Virus record (IMG/VR): IMGVR_UViG_3300017990_000024
Coordinates: 1 to 47,461 of that record
Source of the DNA: a virus
Direction: 5' to 3' (one strand)
Length of the DNA: 47,461 bases
In this document: positions 30,759 to 38,858 of the stretch, piece after piece
Layout of the letters: each line of letters opens with the position of its first letter
Position numbering within the stretch: position 1 is the stretch's first letter
Made by a program: the position numbers and the translations under genes
Notes under the pieces: model-generated
Database searches by the model: none
What the model was told of the DNA's origin: nothing
Seen by the model: only the letters and a program-made list of their open reading frames with translations

Positions 30759-31166
30759 ATGACATGCAATACATTTCATGAACTGAAAGGAAGGAAGAGC
30801 GAGAAGATCAAGCAGCTATTGAATCGCAAGCTTCAAGAACAGAAAGAGCTTGAGCTGAAACAGAAAGCGAAAGACGGGATCTTTGACAATGTGATACTGT
30901 GTGTGAAAGAAGCACAAGAGAAACTCGGAGTAGCGAAGAGTAAACGAGATGCTCTACTCCGTAAGCACAATGCAGAGTGTGACTCTTGGGGTGCTGAATG
31001 TACAAAGGTACATGGAACTAAACTCTCTCTCAAAAAGGATTGCTTCGTTCCAGACTCAGTTCACGAAAAGCTACAGAAGGCGGACGATCTCTTTGCACTT
31101 GGAAAGACAAAGGAAGCGCAAGCAATCTGGAACTCAGTCATAGAAAAGTACGAGTTGTTAGAATGA
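30759..31166 (+). CDS. Unknown coiled-coil protein with scattered Cys, 135 aa
   Basis: Coiled-coil start (KSEKIKQLLNRKLQEQKELEL), Cys-containing middle (CDSWGAECTK), and a TPR-like C-terminal pair (ADDLFALGKTKEAQAIWNSV). Function unknown. The ATG of the next gene overlaps its stop. Confidence 0.6.
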   Translation: MTCNTFHELKGRKSEKIKQLLNRKLQEQKELELKQKAKDGIFDNVILCVKEAQEKLGVAKSKRDALLRKHNAECDSWGAECTKVHGTKLSLKKDCFVPDSVHEKLQKADDLFALGKTKEAQAIWNSVIEKYELLE

Positions 31167-31561
31167 TCAAGCCTTATCTTCGGAGAACGTTTGAGCATAC
31201 AACCTTAGGATTACGCTGGAAAGATGGCTTCTTTACCCTCGGGTTTCGGTATGAAAATAGATCTGTGTGCTTAGTAACTGTGCTGAAGAAAGGAAACTGT
31301 ACGACTACAAGAACGAAAGCGTTAAATCCGTTCAAGCGATTGTGGTGGGCGTGGTTACGTAAGAGAACCGAGCTCTCAATCAAATGGAACGGAGCAGAGC
31401 ACATGCGATGTCAAGGCTGTGGTGAAGGAATAATTAAATATTCCATTAAGGATCCTAACTATAAGGAAAGCCAAAGAGGAAAGCAGCGATGGCTTGTCTG
31501 TGAACATTGCGTTGACTTCTATGACTGGCACTGGAGTAAGCGCGAGGTTAAACTATCATGA
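31163..31561 (+). CDS. Zinc-ribbon protein, 132 aa
   Basis: Beta-rich N-terminal half (LGLRWKDGFFTLGFRYENRS), then a zinc ribbon CQGCGEGI...LVCEHCVDFYDWHW. Start at 31163 (ATGA with previous stop). DNA- or protein-binding is likely; no family recognised. Confidence 0.65.
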   Translation: MIKPYLRRTFEHTTLGLRWKDGFFTLGFRYENRSVCLVTVLKKGNCTTTRTKALNPFKRLWWAWLRKRTELSIKWNGAEHMRCQGCGEGIIKYSIKDPNYKESQRGKQRWLVCEHCVDFYDWHWSKREVKLS

Positions 31562-31791
31562 TGCTCAATGACGATAAATTGGAAGACAGAATAGACCCGA
31601 CAACATGTTCACACAAACCTGGAAGCGTATATCGGTGGGAAGATCCGGTGATGGCTAAAGAGATTGCAATGCAGCTCGGAATTCCAGGTGAAGAAATTTA
31701 CGGAGCTCACTGTAGAGTTTGCCGCACAGACTATGTGTTGGTAGTCAAGGATGGCGGACTACATCCAGCTTCGGAGATCAAGAATGACTGA
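31558..31791 (+). CDS. Small Cys-containing protein, 77 aa
   Basis: TTCSHKPGSVYRWEDPVM and AHCRVCRTDYVLVVKDGG give a C-H...CxxC zinc site. It overlaps its neighbours at both ends. The ribosome site for PolB (GGAGATC) lies within its last codons. Confidence 0.6.
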   Translation: MMLNDDKLEDRIDPTTCSHKPGSVYRWEDPVMAKEIAMQLGIPGEEIYGAHCRVCRTDYVLVVKDGGLHPASEIKND

Positions 31792-34700
31792 ACATAGTAT
31801 TGTCCGTGGATACGAAGAGAAAGAAGGCATAGTCCTATCTCTCTATGACGGAGAGAAGATTGAACGAAAGTTTCTGAGGTTTCAAAATTACTTCTATGTG
31901 CGAAGCGATGAGTTCGAGATACATAAAGAATCGTTTGAATATCAATGGAGTAAGATCACTGATCAAGTTCATATGAACGCTAAGAATTGTGATGCCAACG
32001 GTCCACGTGTTGTTGAATACACGAAGATCTTATTGCACAACAATTGGATGCGAACGAAGATACGATCATGGTTCGAAGATCGTAGCATCAAGACGTTTGA
32101 GGCTGACGTCAAAGCAACTAAGAGATTTCTTATTGACAGACACGAAGTGGGACTGAACTCACATCTACAGAACGTACTCTTCTTTGACATTGAGACAGAT
32201 GACCGCAAGCCACTTAGGAAAGATGATCGCGGTAGCGTGATTGCTCAAGGACCAGTGCTCAGCTTCGTTGGTGTCAATGATAAAGACGAATTGTTCATGT
32301 TCGTGAATGAAGGTGATGATCCAGAAGACGGGGAACGCGCTCTGTTAGTGAAGATCTCAGAAGCTATCTCTAAGCATTGCATCGTCTCAGGCTGGAACTC
32401 AAGTAATTTTGATTGTCCATATCTTAAACAGAGAATGGCACTGCACGGTGTAGACTGCTCATGGGAATACTTGAATGAGCTAGACTACCTCGATCTGTTT
32501 CGAAAGAACTATCGTCAGAGTCTTCCTAGCTACAAGTTAAACAATGTAGCAAAGAGAATTATCGGAGAAGAGAAGCTTGATCAAGCAAAAGGAAATGGCG
32601 CAGTGTATCGTGCATGGAAAGACAACCGCGAACACTTCCTTGCGTACAACAAGCAAGACGTAGATCTGATTGTGAAGATGGATAAGTCTCTGCAGTTCAT
32701 ATCGCTGCATAAAGCCATTGCTGAGCAAGCTCACTGTTACATATATGAGACCATGCAAAACTCTCTTAGCATGGACGTCATGCTCCTTATACGGTACAAG
32801 AAAGCTGGTATCATCATGCCAAGCAAACCAACTCAAGTAGAAGTACAGATCAATGAATCTAAAGGTCGCATCGGCGGCGGGTATACAACATGCTTCGAAC
32901 CTGGAGTGCATGAACAAGTAGAAGTGTTTGATTTCAAGTGCGTTGATGAAAACGCTATCGTAACAACAGCTAAAGGTTTTATTAAAGCGAAAGATGTGCA
33001 AATCGGAGATGAAGTATTAACCGATGCAAGAATGTGTAAGGTGTCAAATAAAGTATTCACTACACATAAATCATATGTCAAGATAAAAGTAGATACAGGA
33101 GATGAGCTTTGTGTTTCTCTTGACCATAGACTACCGACGGCCGATGGTAAATTAAAACAAGGTAGAGAGTTGCAGAAAGGAGATAATCTTATTGTTAATG
33201 TAAGATGTTTACCCGAGAAGAATGGCGACGGGTTTAAACAATTGTGTTTTTTGGCTGGTGCTTGGTTTGCTGAAGGAGGTGTCGTGTCTGGTAGAGCCGA
33301 CAATCCGTATATATACAGAGTCACTTTTTCTTTGCATAAGAAAGAGCAAGAGTTTGCAAAGAAAATTAGTTCCATCATTAACGAAAACACGGATGCTAAG
33401 ATTAAGACTGTCTATAGAAAAAATACTGATGGTATGAAACTAGTCGTTGACTCAAAAGAATTCTTCAAGTTCTTTACAACATTCATGGAAAAGACTTTAC
33501 CATCATCTTTAATGAATGAAGAAAACGCTCGGGCGTTCTTACAAGCATTTTTTGAAGGAGATGGCTCGTATAATATCTGTAGGGAAACTGTTGAATTAAA
33601 TCAATGTCACAAAAAGAAAGAACGTTTAATGCTTGCTCATTATTTGCTTCGCGCTCTCGGAATCCAATCTCGTACTAATCAATATACAAGCACAAATCAA
33701 ACTGAAAAATCATTTAAGACTTGGAGATTAGAAGTTAGGGATGTGGAAGGATTCGAAAAGCAAGCTGGCTTTTTCTTGAAAGAAAGAACGTTTGAGTATG
33801 AACGTAATTTGCGAAAGAAAGGGAAAATAGTTTCGGTTGAACATGTACATGAGAGGATGAAGATGGTTGACCTTACAATTGAGGGGCATCCATATTTTAT
33901 TGTCAATAATATCCTCTCTCATAATTCGTTCTATCCGAGCACGATCGAGACTTGGAACTTATCACCAGAGACGTTACTTGCACAGGAGCAGGAAGGTTGT
34001 ATCATTACTCCTGATGATACGAACGATGACACAGGTGGTGAACGACATCACCCACACAGATATTACTTACGTGAGAAAGGCATAGTACCACAGACTGTAC
34101 GTGAGCTTGTAGATGAACGTGATAAAACGAAGTATGCTATGAAGGAGTTCATATCTTCTGACCCAGACAAGTACCGTAAGATGTACCTGCACCAATATGC
34201 ACTGAAGGTGTTGAGCAACTCTATCTATGGAATTCTATCATTCTCCCGTGCCAGATACTATTCATTTGAACTTGGAGATAGCGTTACGACTTGCTGTCGT
34301 GCTCTAATCAAGTCTCTAAACAAATACATTGAAGCGAACAGCGGAGTAGTCATCGGAGGAGATACAGATTCTTCATTCGTTAAGTTTCCACCTGGCTCAG
34401 ACATGAAGATAGTTGATAAGATGATCGCTGACTACTTAGATGAGTGGATGGTGCAGTGGAAGACGGATGGACACTGCCAAGTGTTTGAGCATGAGAAGAC
34501 TGTAGCGCCAATGCTCTTCTTGAAGAAGAAGAACTACGCGTATCTCTGTGAAGCAGAGAAGAGTGAAAAGAATCCGCATGGCCTGACTGTGAAAGGTCTT
34601 GCTGGTAAGAAGAGCGATGCAAATCCTCTAGCTGGTAAGCTTCAGAAAGAATACGTACTCGATGTGCTTCTGAACCGCTTCGATAAACAGAAGTGGCAAG

Positions 34701-35191
34701 AGTTCTTGGATAAAGAATACGCTCGATGTATCGCCGGTGAACTAGAATTGAAAGAGATCCTTATGAGCAAAGCCGTCTCTAAGAATCCAAGTGACTACGG
34801 TGGCCCAGTCATTGATAAGAAGACTCGACAGCCGAAGATCAAGAAAGACGGTTCAATACAGATAAGACCGATTCCAGCTCACGTGAAGATCGCACTTCGT
34901 ATGCTTGACCAAGGTGAGCTCGTTGATATTGGTACAAAGATCCGCTATGTTGTAGTAGATACGAAACCGATCAACGGTCTATCTCAATCTGAATATGAAG
35001 CGCACTCTGCAGCTGGCGGTACGTATGATGCAAAATACTATTGGGAAAAGATCATCACACCACTGTTCTCTGTTATGCTTAGAGCAAATGATGAGCGGTA
35101 CATGATTGATTATTCAACGCTTCATGTTCCCAAGAAGTTAATTGCAAAGATCGCGAAAGAGCAAGATACAGATGAAGAGGAGGATGATTAA
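31784..35191 (+). CDS. polB: Family B DNA polymerase with intein
   Basis: 1135 aa before splicing, about 806 after. Exonuclease motifs: FFDIETDD (Asp135, Glu137), GWNSSNFDCPYL (Asp210), YNKQDVDLI (Asp292). Polymerase motifs: A, DFK|SFYPS, interrupted by the intein; B, LKVLSNSIYGI; C, IGGDTDSSFV. KKKNYAYL and KGLAGKKSD follow in the thumb region. It can both polymerise and proofread. Start at 31784, with GGAGATC 5 nt before it. It is the replicative polymerase of the module with MCM-like helicase and primase. Confidence 0.93.
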   Translation: MTEHSIVRGYEEKEGIVLSLYDGEKIERKFLRFQNYFYVRSDEFEIHKESFEYQWSKITDQVHMNAKNCDANGPRVVEYTKILLHNNWMRTKIRSWFEDRSIKTFEADVKATKRFLIDRHEVGLNSHLQNVLFFDIETDDRKPLRKDDRGSVIAQGPVLSFVGVNDKDELFMFVNEGDDPEDGERALLVKISEAISKHCIVSGWNSSNFDCPYLKQRMALHGVDCSWEYLNELDYLDLFRKNYRQSLPSYKLNNVAKRIIGEEKLDQAKGNGAVYRAWKDNREHFLAYNKQDVDLIVKMDKSLQFISLHKAIAEQAHCYIYETMQNSLSMDVMLLIRYKKAGIIMPSKPTQVEVQINESKGRIGGGYTTCFEPGVHEQVEVFDFKCVDENAIVTTAKGFIKAKDVQIGDEVLTDARMCKVSNKVFTTHKSYVKIKVDTGDELCVSLDHRLPTADGKLKQGRELQKGDNLIVNVRCLPEKNGDGFKQLCFLAGAWFAEGGVVSGRADNPYIYRVTFSLHKKEQEFAKKISSIINENTDAKIKTVYRKNTDGMKLVVDSKEFFKFFTTFMEKTLPSSLMNEENARAFLQAFFEGDGSYNICRETVELNQCHKKKERLMLAHYLLRALGIQSRTNQYTSTNQTEKSFKTWRLEVRDVEGFEKQAGFFLKERTFEYERNLRKKGKIVSVEHVHERMKMVDLTIEGHPYFIVNNILSHNSFYPSTIETWNLSPETLLAQEQEGCIITPDDTNDDTGGERHHPHRYYLREKGIVPQTVRELVDERDKTKYAMKEFISSDPDKYRKMYLHQYALKVLSNSIYGILSFSRARYYSFELGDSVTTCCRALIKSLNKYIEANSGVVIGGDTDSSFVKFPPGSDMKIVDKMIADYLDEWMVQWKTDGHCQVFEHEKTVAPMLFLKKKNYAYLCEAEKSEKNPHGLTVKGLAGKKSDANPLAGKLQKEYVLDVLLNRFDKQKWQEFLDKEYARCIAGELELKEILMSKAVSKNPSDYGGPVIDKKTRQPKIKKDGSIQIRPIPAHVKIALRMLDQGELVDIGTKIRYVVVDTKPINGLSQSEYEAHSAAGGTYDAKYYWEKIITPLFSVMLRANDERYMIDYSTLHVPKKLIAKIAKEQDTDEEEDD
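32939..33925 (+). other. Intein with LAGLIDADG homing endonuclease in PolB
   Basis: 329 codons, residues 386-714. First residue Cys (CVDENAIVTTAKGFIKAKDV), last residues HisAsn (NNILSHN), followed by Ser, the set needed for protein splicing. Block-B His lies in VSLDHRLPT. Two LAGLIDADG-like motifs: CFLAGAWFAEGG and LQAFFEGDGSYN, so a DOD-type homing endonuclease is present and looks intact. The insertion is in polymerase motif A, an active-site position used by archaeal PolB inteins. The stretch is visibly more AT-rich than the flanking polymerase DNA, which suggests recent arrival. Confidence 0.92.
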
Positions 35192-35192
35192 A

Positions 35193-35432
35193 ATGCTAAA
35201 TACTAGAGTATTGAAAAAGCTTACAGACAACGTTGAGGTTCTTGATCTCTTTGAGCAGATGGCTGACAAGATTGACGAGCTAGAGAAACGAGAACCCTCC
35301 GAACCATCGCAACGTATGAAAGATACAATGGTCCAACTTGAAGAAGATATGTCTTCACTTGAACACGATGTTCATATGCTGAACGATGAAAATTTAAAGA
35401 GATGGGCAAAACGAATGGAGAAGAATAAATGA
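35193..35432 (+). CDS. Coiled-coil protein, 79 aa
   Basis: MLNTRVLKKLTDNVEVLDLF then a long heptad helix (MADKIDELEKRE, DTMVQLEEDMSSLEHDVHML). GGAGG before the ATG at 35193. Function unknown; it immediately follows the polymerase. Confidence 0.6.
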   Translation: MLNTRVLKKLTDNVEVLDLFEQMADKIDELEKREPSEPSQRMKDTMVQLEEDMSSLEHDVHMLNDENLKRWAKRMEKNK

Positions 35433-35707
35433 AAACGACAACAGTTAACACGGTCTTCGCGTGTGATGCATGTGAGAAGAATATTGAACGACAAGCTGAC
35501 GCAGAAGGAAAGAACAGCTATCCTTATGAAGAAGGTTGGGTATTCTTGTATAATCTAAACTTTCAACGGAAAGCGCACGGTTCTGTACCAAGAGTTGAGC
35601 GGACCGAATTTAGAGAGAAGCATTTCTGCTCAAGGAATTGTTTCATTGCATTCGTTGATGTAAACTCTAAAGAGGCAAAAAATGATAACGATCAAACTAC
35701 AGAATAA
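35429..35707 (+). CDS. Zinc-finger protein, 92 aa
   Basis: CDACEKNI near the N-terminus and HFCSRNCFIAFV near the C-terminus make a CxxC...CxxxC zinc site of the FCS/MYM type. Hydrophilic in between. ATG overlaps the previous stop. Confidence 0.65.
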   Translation: MKTTTVNTVFACDACEKNIERQADAEGKNSYPYEEGWVFLYNLNFQRKAHGSVPRVERTEFREKHFCSRNCFIAFVDVNSKEAKNDNDQTTE

Positions 35708-35864
35708 GCAAGTCATCGAGATTGATGCTTCTGATGCAGAAATGAAACAAGCGCGTAAGAAGTGGGACGAAGGAATAAGCAATCTCGTGATACATGCAAA
35801 AGATGGAAGTGAGTATCTTATCGTACGAAGAGATGTCGATTTGATTCAGTGGGGTGGAACATGA
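35682..35864 (+). CDS. Unknown small protein, 60 aa
   Basis: MITIKLQNKQVIEIDASDAE, then a helix and ending LIVRRDVDLIQWGGT; beta-alpha-beta composition. Overlaps the zinc-finger gene by 26 nt. No family recognised. Confidence 0.55.
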   Translation: MITIKLQNKQVIEIDASDAEMKQARKKWDEGISNLVIHAKDGSEYLIVRRDVDLIQWGGT

Positions 35865-35995
35865 AGACGATAACAAAAGTTAAGATTCTGCATTGGTTCG
35901 GTAAGCTGTTTGATAGAGAGTACCGAAGACGTGCAAAGAAGTGGGAGGCACATGAACATGGAACCAGTAAAACTAGAAGAAACAACACAAGGTAA
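35861..35995 (+). CDS. Small basic protein, 44 aa
   Basis: MKTITKVKILHWFGKLFDRE, then YRRRAKKWEAHEHG and TSKTRRNNTR. Very basic, possibly nucleic-acid-binding. ATGA overlap with the previous gene supports expression. It overlaps the next gene by about 38 nt in another frame. Confidence 0.45.
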   Translation: MKTITKVKILHWFGKLFDREYRRRAKKWEAHEHGTSKTRRNNTR

Positions 35996-36176
35996 ACAAC
36001 TGACGCTTAGTCCAAATGACTTCGAGGCGTTCAAGAATATGAAGCATGAGAAGAAAGTGGAAACTCTCTTAAAGATTCTACAGGACAAACAATATGTGGA
36101 CGTTGACATCTACATGGAGAATTCATTCTCGAAGATCATACTCTTTCGTCCGTGGACTGAAGCTGATCTGTTATAA
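35958..36176 (+). CDS. Unknown protein, 72 aa
   Basis: MEPVKLEETTQGKQLTLSPN, helical middle (FEAFKNMKHEKKVETLLKIL), C-terminal strand VDVDIYMENSFSKIILF. ATG at 35958 with GGGAGG about 9 nt before; another ATG at 35952 is possible. Stop overlaps the next ATG. Confidence 0.55.
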   Translation: MEPVKLEETTQGKQLTLSPNDFEAFKNMKHEKKVETLLKILQDKQYVDVDIYMENSFSKIILFRPWTEADLL

Positions 36177-36337
36177 TGGCGATCAGAATTCAGTGCGATC
36201 ATTGTCAGGATCTACTAGATCATCAACCGTTGAAGCTGACATACTTCGACGCTCAGATTGAGGAGGACGTTGTTCTCCACTTCTGTAACTTTTCTTGTCT
36301 GTCAGCTTGGCTCGGTCGAGTACGTCCAGCCCCATAA
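36176..36337 (+). CDS. FCS-type zinc-finger protein, 53 aa
   Basis: MAIRIQCDHCQDLLDHQ then HFCNFSCLSAWLGR: a CxxC...CxxxC zinc site of the MYM/FCS kind. ATG overlaps the previous stop (TAATG), so it is the last gene of the rightward operon. Its 3' two thirds are antisense to the end of the minus-strand gene 36183-36473, a convergent overlap of 155 bp. Confidence 0.6.
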   Translation: MAIRIQCDHCQDLLDHQPLKLTYFDAQIEEDVVLHFCNFSCLSAWLGRVRPAP

Positions 36338-36473
36338 CATCGCCTGTTTCCTGATGGAATTTTCTAGCGAACAGATAGCTGAAGCCGTGGGAATCAACTT
36401 GACCAGCGGGTTCATCTGTTACGAAGAATCCGTAGAACCTTCCTTGATCGTCGATCTGATTGTAGAATTTCAT
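36183..36473 (-). CDS. Unknown protein, 96 aa, convergent with the zinc-finger gene
   Basis: N-terminal two thirds look like a folded domain: FYNQIDDQGRFYGFFVTDEP, VDSHGFSYLFARKFHQETG. The last third is polar and low in complexity (SERRSMSASTVDDLVDP). ATGA overlap with the stop of the HD gene, the standard coupling in this operon, supports it. Its C-terminal part is antisense to the plus-strand zinc-finger gene. Function unknown. Confidence 0.55.
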   Translation of the reverse strand: MKFYNQIDDQGRFYGFFVTDEPAGQVDSHGFSYLFARKFHQETGDVMGLDVLDRAKLTDKKSYRSGEQRPPQSERRSMSASTVDDLVDPDNDRTEF

Positions 36474-36898
36474 CTGTCACTCCCGTCTTTCCAGAATTTG
36501 GTTCGCTTGAGGTAGTGCTCTCTTCTGTCGTCATCCCAGCTCTCCATCCGAGTAATGTTACTCATTCTGTCTGCAAGCTTGATCAAGATTGCGTCTTTGC
36601 TCTTCAACCTCGGGAAGTAGTACCCATAGTTATCTTTCCTTCCTTCATGCGTGACTTCATACACGAGGTCTGCTACACGCTGCGGGAACTCGCGTACTAG
36701 ATCTTCATAGGTTGTATCGGTGTCCTCAATCACATCATGAAGTAGAGCTGCAGCGAGCATCTCTACATCTTCAGTGACCTGTGCTACGATCTCCATGACA
36801 TGCTGACAATGGTTGAAGTAGGGATCGCCGTTGTCGTCCACCTGCGAGGCGTGTGCCTCCCGCGCGAAGTTGTATGCCTTGGTGTAGAGGTCAGTCAT
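36470..36898 (-). CDS. MESH1/SpoT-like HD-domain hydrolase
   Basis: 142 aa. Matches the (p)ppGpp hydrolase (RelA/SpoT HD, MESH1) pattern: YNFAREAHASQVDDNGDPYF, then His30/His33, LLHDVIEDTDTT with His54-Asp55, and IKLADRMSNITRM with Asp110, the Mn-binding residues. No synthetase domain. It may remove alarmones or another pyrophosphorylated nucleotide. The sequence is short compared with MESH1 (about 180 aa) but contains the whole metal set. Confidence 0.8.
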   Translation of the reverse strand: MTDLYTKAYNFAREAHASQVDDNGDPYFNHCQHVMEIVAQVTEDVEMLAAALLHDVIEDTDTTYEDLVREFPQRVADLVYEVTHEGRKDNYGYYFPRLKSKDAILIKLADRMSNITRMESWDDDRREHYLKRTKFWKDGSDR

Positions 36899-37293
36899 TG
36901 TCTCGTCGCCTTCTCATCGTCAAGCGCTTCAGGTGCTGGCTGCTGGTCTGCGTTCATCCCGCTTGTGTGCGGGTCTCCGTTCACTTCACGATTCTCTGCC
37001 GTTGTAATCCAGCTACGCTTGTGCCAAAGCCTCAATTCTCGTTGTCTTCGTTCAGCATGAGCGAGTTCCCAAGCTTCTTCACTTAGCTTACACCAATGTG
37101 TCCCTTGTGAATTATGGTGCCGTATAACTATACGTCCAAAGCTAACAAAGCTTTCCTTATTCCAGCGGTTAGCAATTGCCATATCAATATCATTCATATG
37201 ACGAGTGTCAACTCTACCACCAAAATCTACTGCCCGCGTCTCAAGAAAGAGTAACAGACTTCGTTCATCTTTACTCATCTCAGATAATTTCAT
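36895..37293 (-). CDS. Unknown protein, 132 aa
   Basis: Helical first half (KDERSLLLFLETRAVDFGG), His-rich middle (GRIVIRHHNSQGTHWCKLS), long basic helix (LAHAERRQRELRLWHKR), and a disordered tail. N-terminal half could be a winged helix. GGAGG before the ATG; ATGA with the HD gene. Function unknown. Confidence 0.6.
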   Translation of the reverse strand: MKLSEMSKDERSLLLFLETRAVDFGGRVDTRHMNDIDMAIANRWNKESFVSFGRIVIRHHNSQGTHWCKLSEEAWELAHAERRQRELRLWHKRSWITTAENREVNGDPHTSGMNADQQPAPEALDDEKATRQ

Positions 37294-37502
37294 ACCTTTC
37301 CTCCGGTCATTGCGATCGCCTGATCAAATGGAAACTTCGCTCCATACTTACAGATGATCTCTACATCTTCGTCTGGAGATAACCCCTTGCCTTTTCCGAT
37401 GTACGCCTTATCTTCAAAGCCGTTGTTCATTGCGACTATGCCGATGGTGTCACCGTCCCATAGGGTGAACCAGACTACACCGTACACTTTATTCTCGGTC
37501 AT
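37290..37502 (-). CDS. Unknown protein, 70 aa
   Basis: MTENKVYGVVWFTLWDGDTI, beta-rich, ending FPFDQAIAMTGGKV. Start at 37502 with GGAGG before it. ATGA links on both sides. No family recognised. Confidence 0.6.
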   Translation of the reverse strand: MTENKVYGVVWFTLWDGDTIGIVAMNNGFEDKAYIGKGKGLSPDEDVEIICKYGAKFPFDQAIAMTGGKV

Positions 37503-37924
37503 TGTATCCTCCAGCTTTGTATGTGCCAAGCTTCTTCAATACTCTTGTCAGCTCGAGCCTTCAATTCTTTGAGCGACTTGATTCTTTTGTCAGCTTGCTT
37601 CTTGTAGACGTTGGCTTCCTCTCGGGTTGTTGGAACATAGTAGCTCCAGTCTTCCCCTATCAATTCTGCTACGACAAAGCAGTTACTTCTTCGTCTAAGC
37701 TTAGAGATAGAGCGGTGAAGCATATCTGTGAGAATAAATTGATTCAACTCCTTCATCTCAGATCGCTTCAGACCGTAGACCTTCTCAAACATCTTCACTC
37801 TCGTGATGGCGTTCTTCTTTCCGATATGACTTCGCATCAGGTCCATGATGTCTTCGGCTACAATACCGACAGTCACATCAACCCATTCGAACTTGGATTT
37901 CTGCTTCAGTTCAAGCACTTGCAT
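37499..37924 (-). CDS. Unknown helical protein, 141 aa
   Basis: MQVLELKQKSKFEWVDVTVG, central helices (KKNAITRVKMFEKVYGLKR), a strand with WSYYVPTTREEANV, and a coiled C-terminus (KRIKSLKELKARADKS). The middle may be a winged helix. Start at 37924 with GGAG upstream. Confidence 0.6.
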   Translation of the reverse strand: MQVLELKQKSKFEWVDVTVGIVAEDIMDLMRSHIGKKNAITRVKMFEKVYGLKRSEMKELNQFILTDMLHRSISKLRRRSNCFVVAELIGEDWSYYVPTTREEANVYKKQADKRIKSLKELKARADKSIEEAWHIQSWRIQ

Positions 37925-38261
37925 TTTGCTTCTCCAAGTAATAGTATCGGGCGTTGATCTGTGACTTCCTTCTGTTCGGTAGCTTTTCTTCCAAATACGC
38001 AATGTTGTTTGCTACAGATTTTCTGTTGTCCCAGAGCTTATCGAATAAAGCTTTCTCTGCCTCAGTCCAGGGATTGTATCCCTTCTTCGTCGTTGTCATC
38101 TTCTTCATTGGTTGCACCACGTGTAGATTGACTAGCTTCTTTGAGAGCGTCATCAATCCTTGGAGCTCACTTGCGTCAAGAGTTGACGGTATCATGAGCT
38201 TCACAGCCACGTAGTCGTTTATGTTTATTGTGTGCTCGAGGAGCACTTCTTTGTCTTTCAT
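37911..38261 (-). CDS. Myb/SANT-like DNA-binding protein
   Basis: 116 aa. N-terminal beta-alpha segment (TININDYVAVKLMIPST) followed by GYNPWTEAEKALFDKLWDN...LPNRRKSQINARYYYLEK, which follows the Myb/SANT pattern of spaced aromatics, 'W t . E .. L' and 'R...Q...R'. Likely DNA-binding. It is between a C2H2 zinc-finger gene and a possible wHTH gene. Confidence 0.55.
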   Translation of the reverse strand: MKDKEVLLEHTININDYVAVKLMIPSTLDASELQGLMTLSKKLVNLHVVQPMKKMTTTKKGYNPWTEAEKALFDKLWDNRKSVANNIAYLEEKLPNRRKSQINARYYYLEKQNASA

Positions 38262-38476
38262 GTTGTTTCCCCTGTTATACTTTTCTTACCGTTCAGCACG
38301 TCTTTGTGTGCTCGTATGTAAGCGTCAATCTCGGCTTCAGTATGTTTGAGCCGAATATGATCAAAGATCCTGCGCCTGAGCGCGGTCTTGTTTCCTTCCA
38401 TGTGTGTTACCCAATTACACAATGGACATGTAACTAGCGCGGTCTTCGCTACTAGTCTAGCTTTGTGTGCTCTCAT
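38258..38476 (-). CDS. C2H2 zinc-finger protein, 72 aa
   Basis: CPLCNWVTHMEG...LRRRIFDHIRLKH has CxxC and HxxxxH spaced as in a C2H2 finger. Start at 38476 as ATGA with the previous stop; a longer reading lacks a site. C2H2 fingers are frequent in archaeal virus regulators. Confidence 0.65.
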   Translation of the reverse strand: MRAHKARLVAKTALVTCPLCNWVTHMEGNKTALRRRIFDHIRLKHTEAEIDAYIRAHKDVLNGKKSITGETT

Positions 38477-38682
38477 GAACCACATCCCGGACATTCGTAG
38501 TAGACTTCATCGAGCTCATCATCCGCGGCTACGATAACTAGTTTGCTTCCGCAGTTGGTGCATAGTCCTTTCTCTTCGACTTCAACCATGCACGTGCTGA
38601 GATCGCCTTCAGGCGGGAAGTGCTCTGCATTGAAATCAAGATCGATGTGTTTGTCGCAATACTCGCAATAGACGATGCTCAT
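38473..38682 (-). CDS. Zinc-ribbon protein, 69 aa
   Basis: CEYCDKHIDLDF, then CTNCGSKLVIV and YYECPGCGS: three CxxC pairs, enough for a double ribbon. GGAGG before the ATG at 38682. Probable nucleic-acid binding; target unknown. Confidence 0.65.
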   Translation of the reverse strand: MSIVYCEYCDKHIDLDFNAEHFPPEGDLSTCMVEVEEKGLCTNCGSKLVIVAADDELDEVYYECPGCGS

Positions 38683-38858
38683 TTCATCTTCCTCCTTCGT
38701 ACAGGACGTAAGCATTCACAGCGTTCTTTCGGTCCTTCAACTCCAGGCGAAACATAGGGTAATTCGCACTTATAGCACGTTCCGCAGAACGGGCAGACGT
38801 TGAACTCCATCCAGCGATCTTTACCGCATCGTTCGCATTGCTTGATCTTTGCCATCAT
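38679..38858 (-). CDS. Zinc-ribbon protein, 59 aa
   Basis: QCERCGKDRW, NVCPFCGTCYKCELP and ERCECLRP: nine Cys, at least two zinc sites. Starts with ATG-ATG; ATGA with the previous stop selects the first. GGAGG upstream. Ends KKRRKMK-like basic tail. Confidence 0.65.
   Translation of the reverse strand: MMAKIKQCERCGKDRWMEFNVCPFCGTCYKCELPYVSPGVEGPKERCECLRPVRRRKMK

Noticed and set aside
32537-33390. Two long minus-strand frames opposite PolB and the intein
   Set aside because: Splicing and polymerase motifs on the plus strand are complete; the minus frames show no motif and no start signal.
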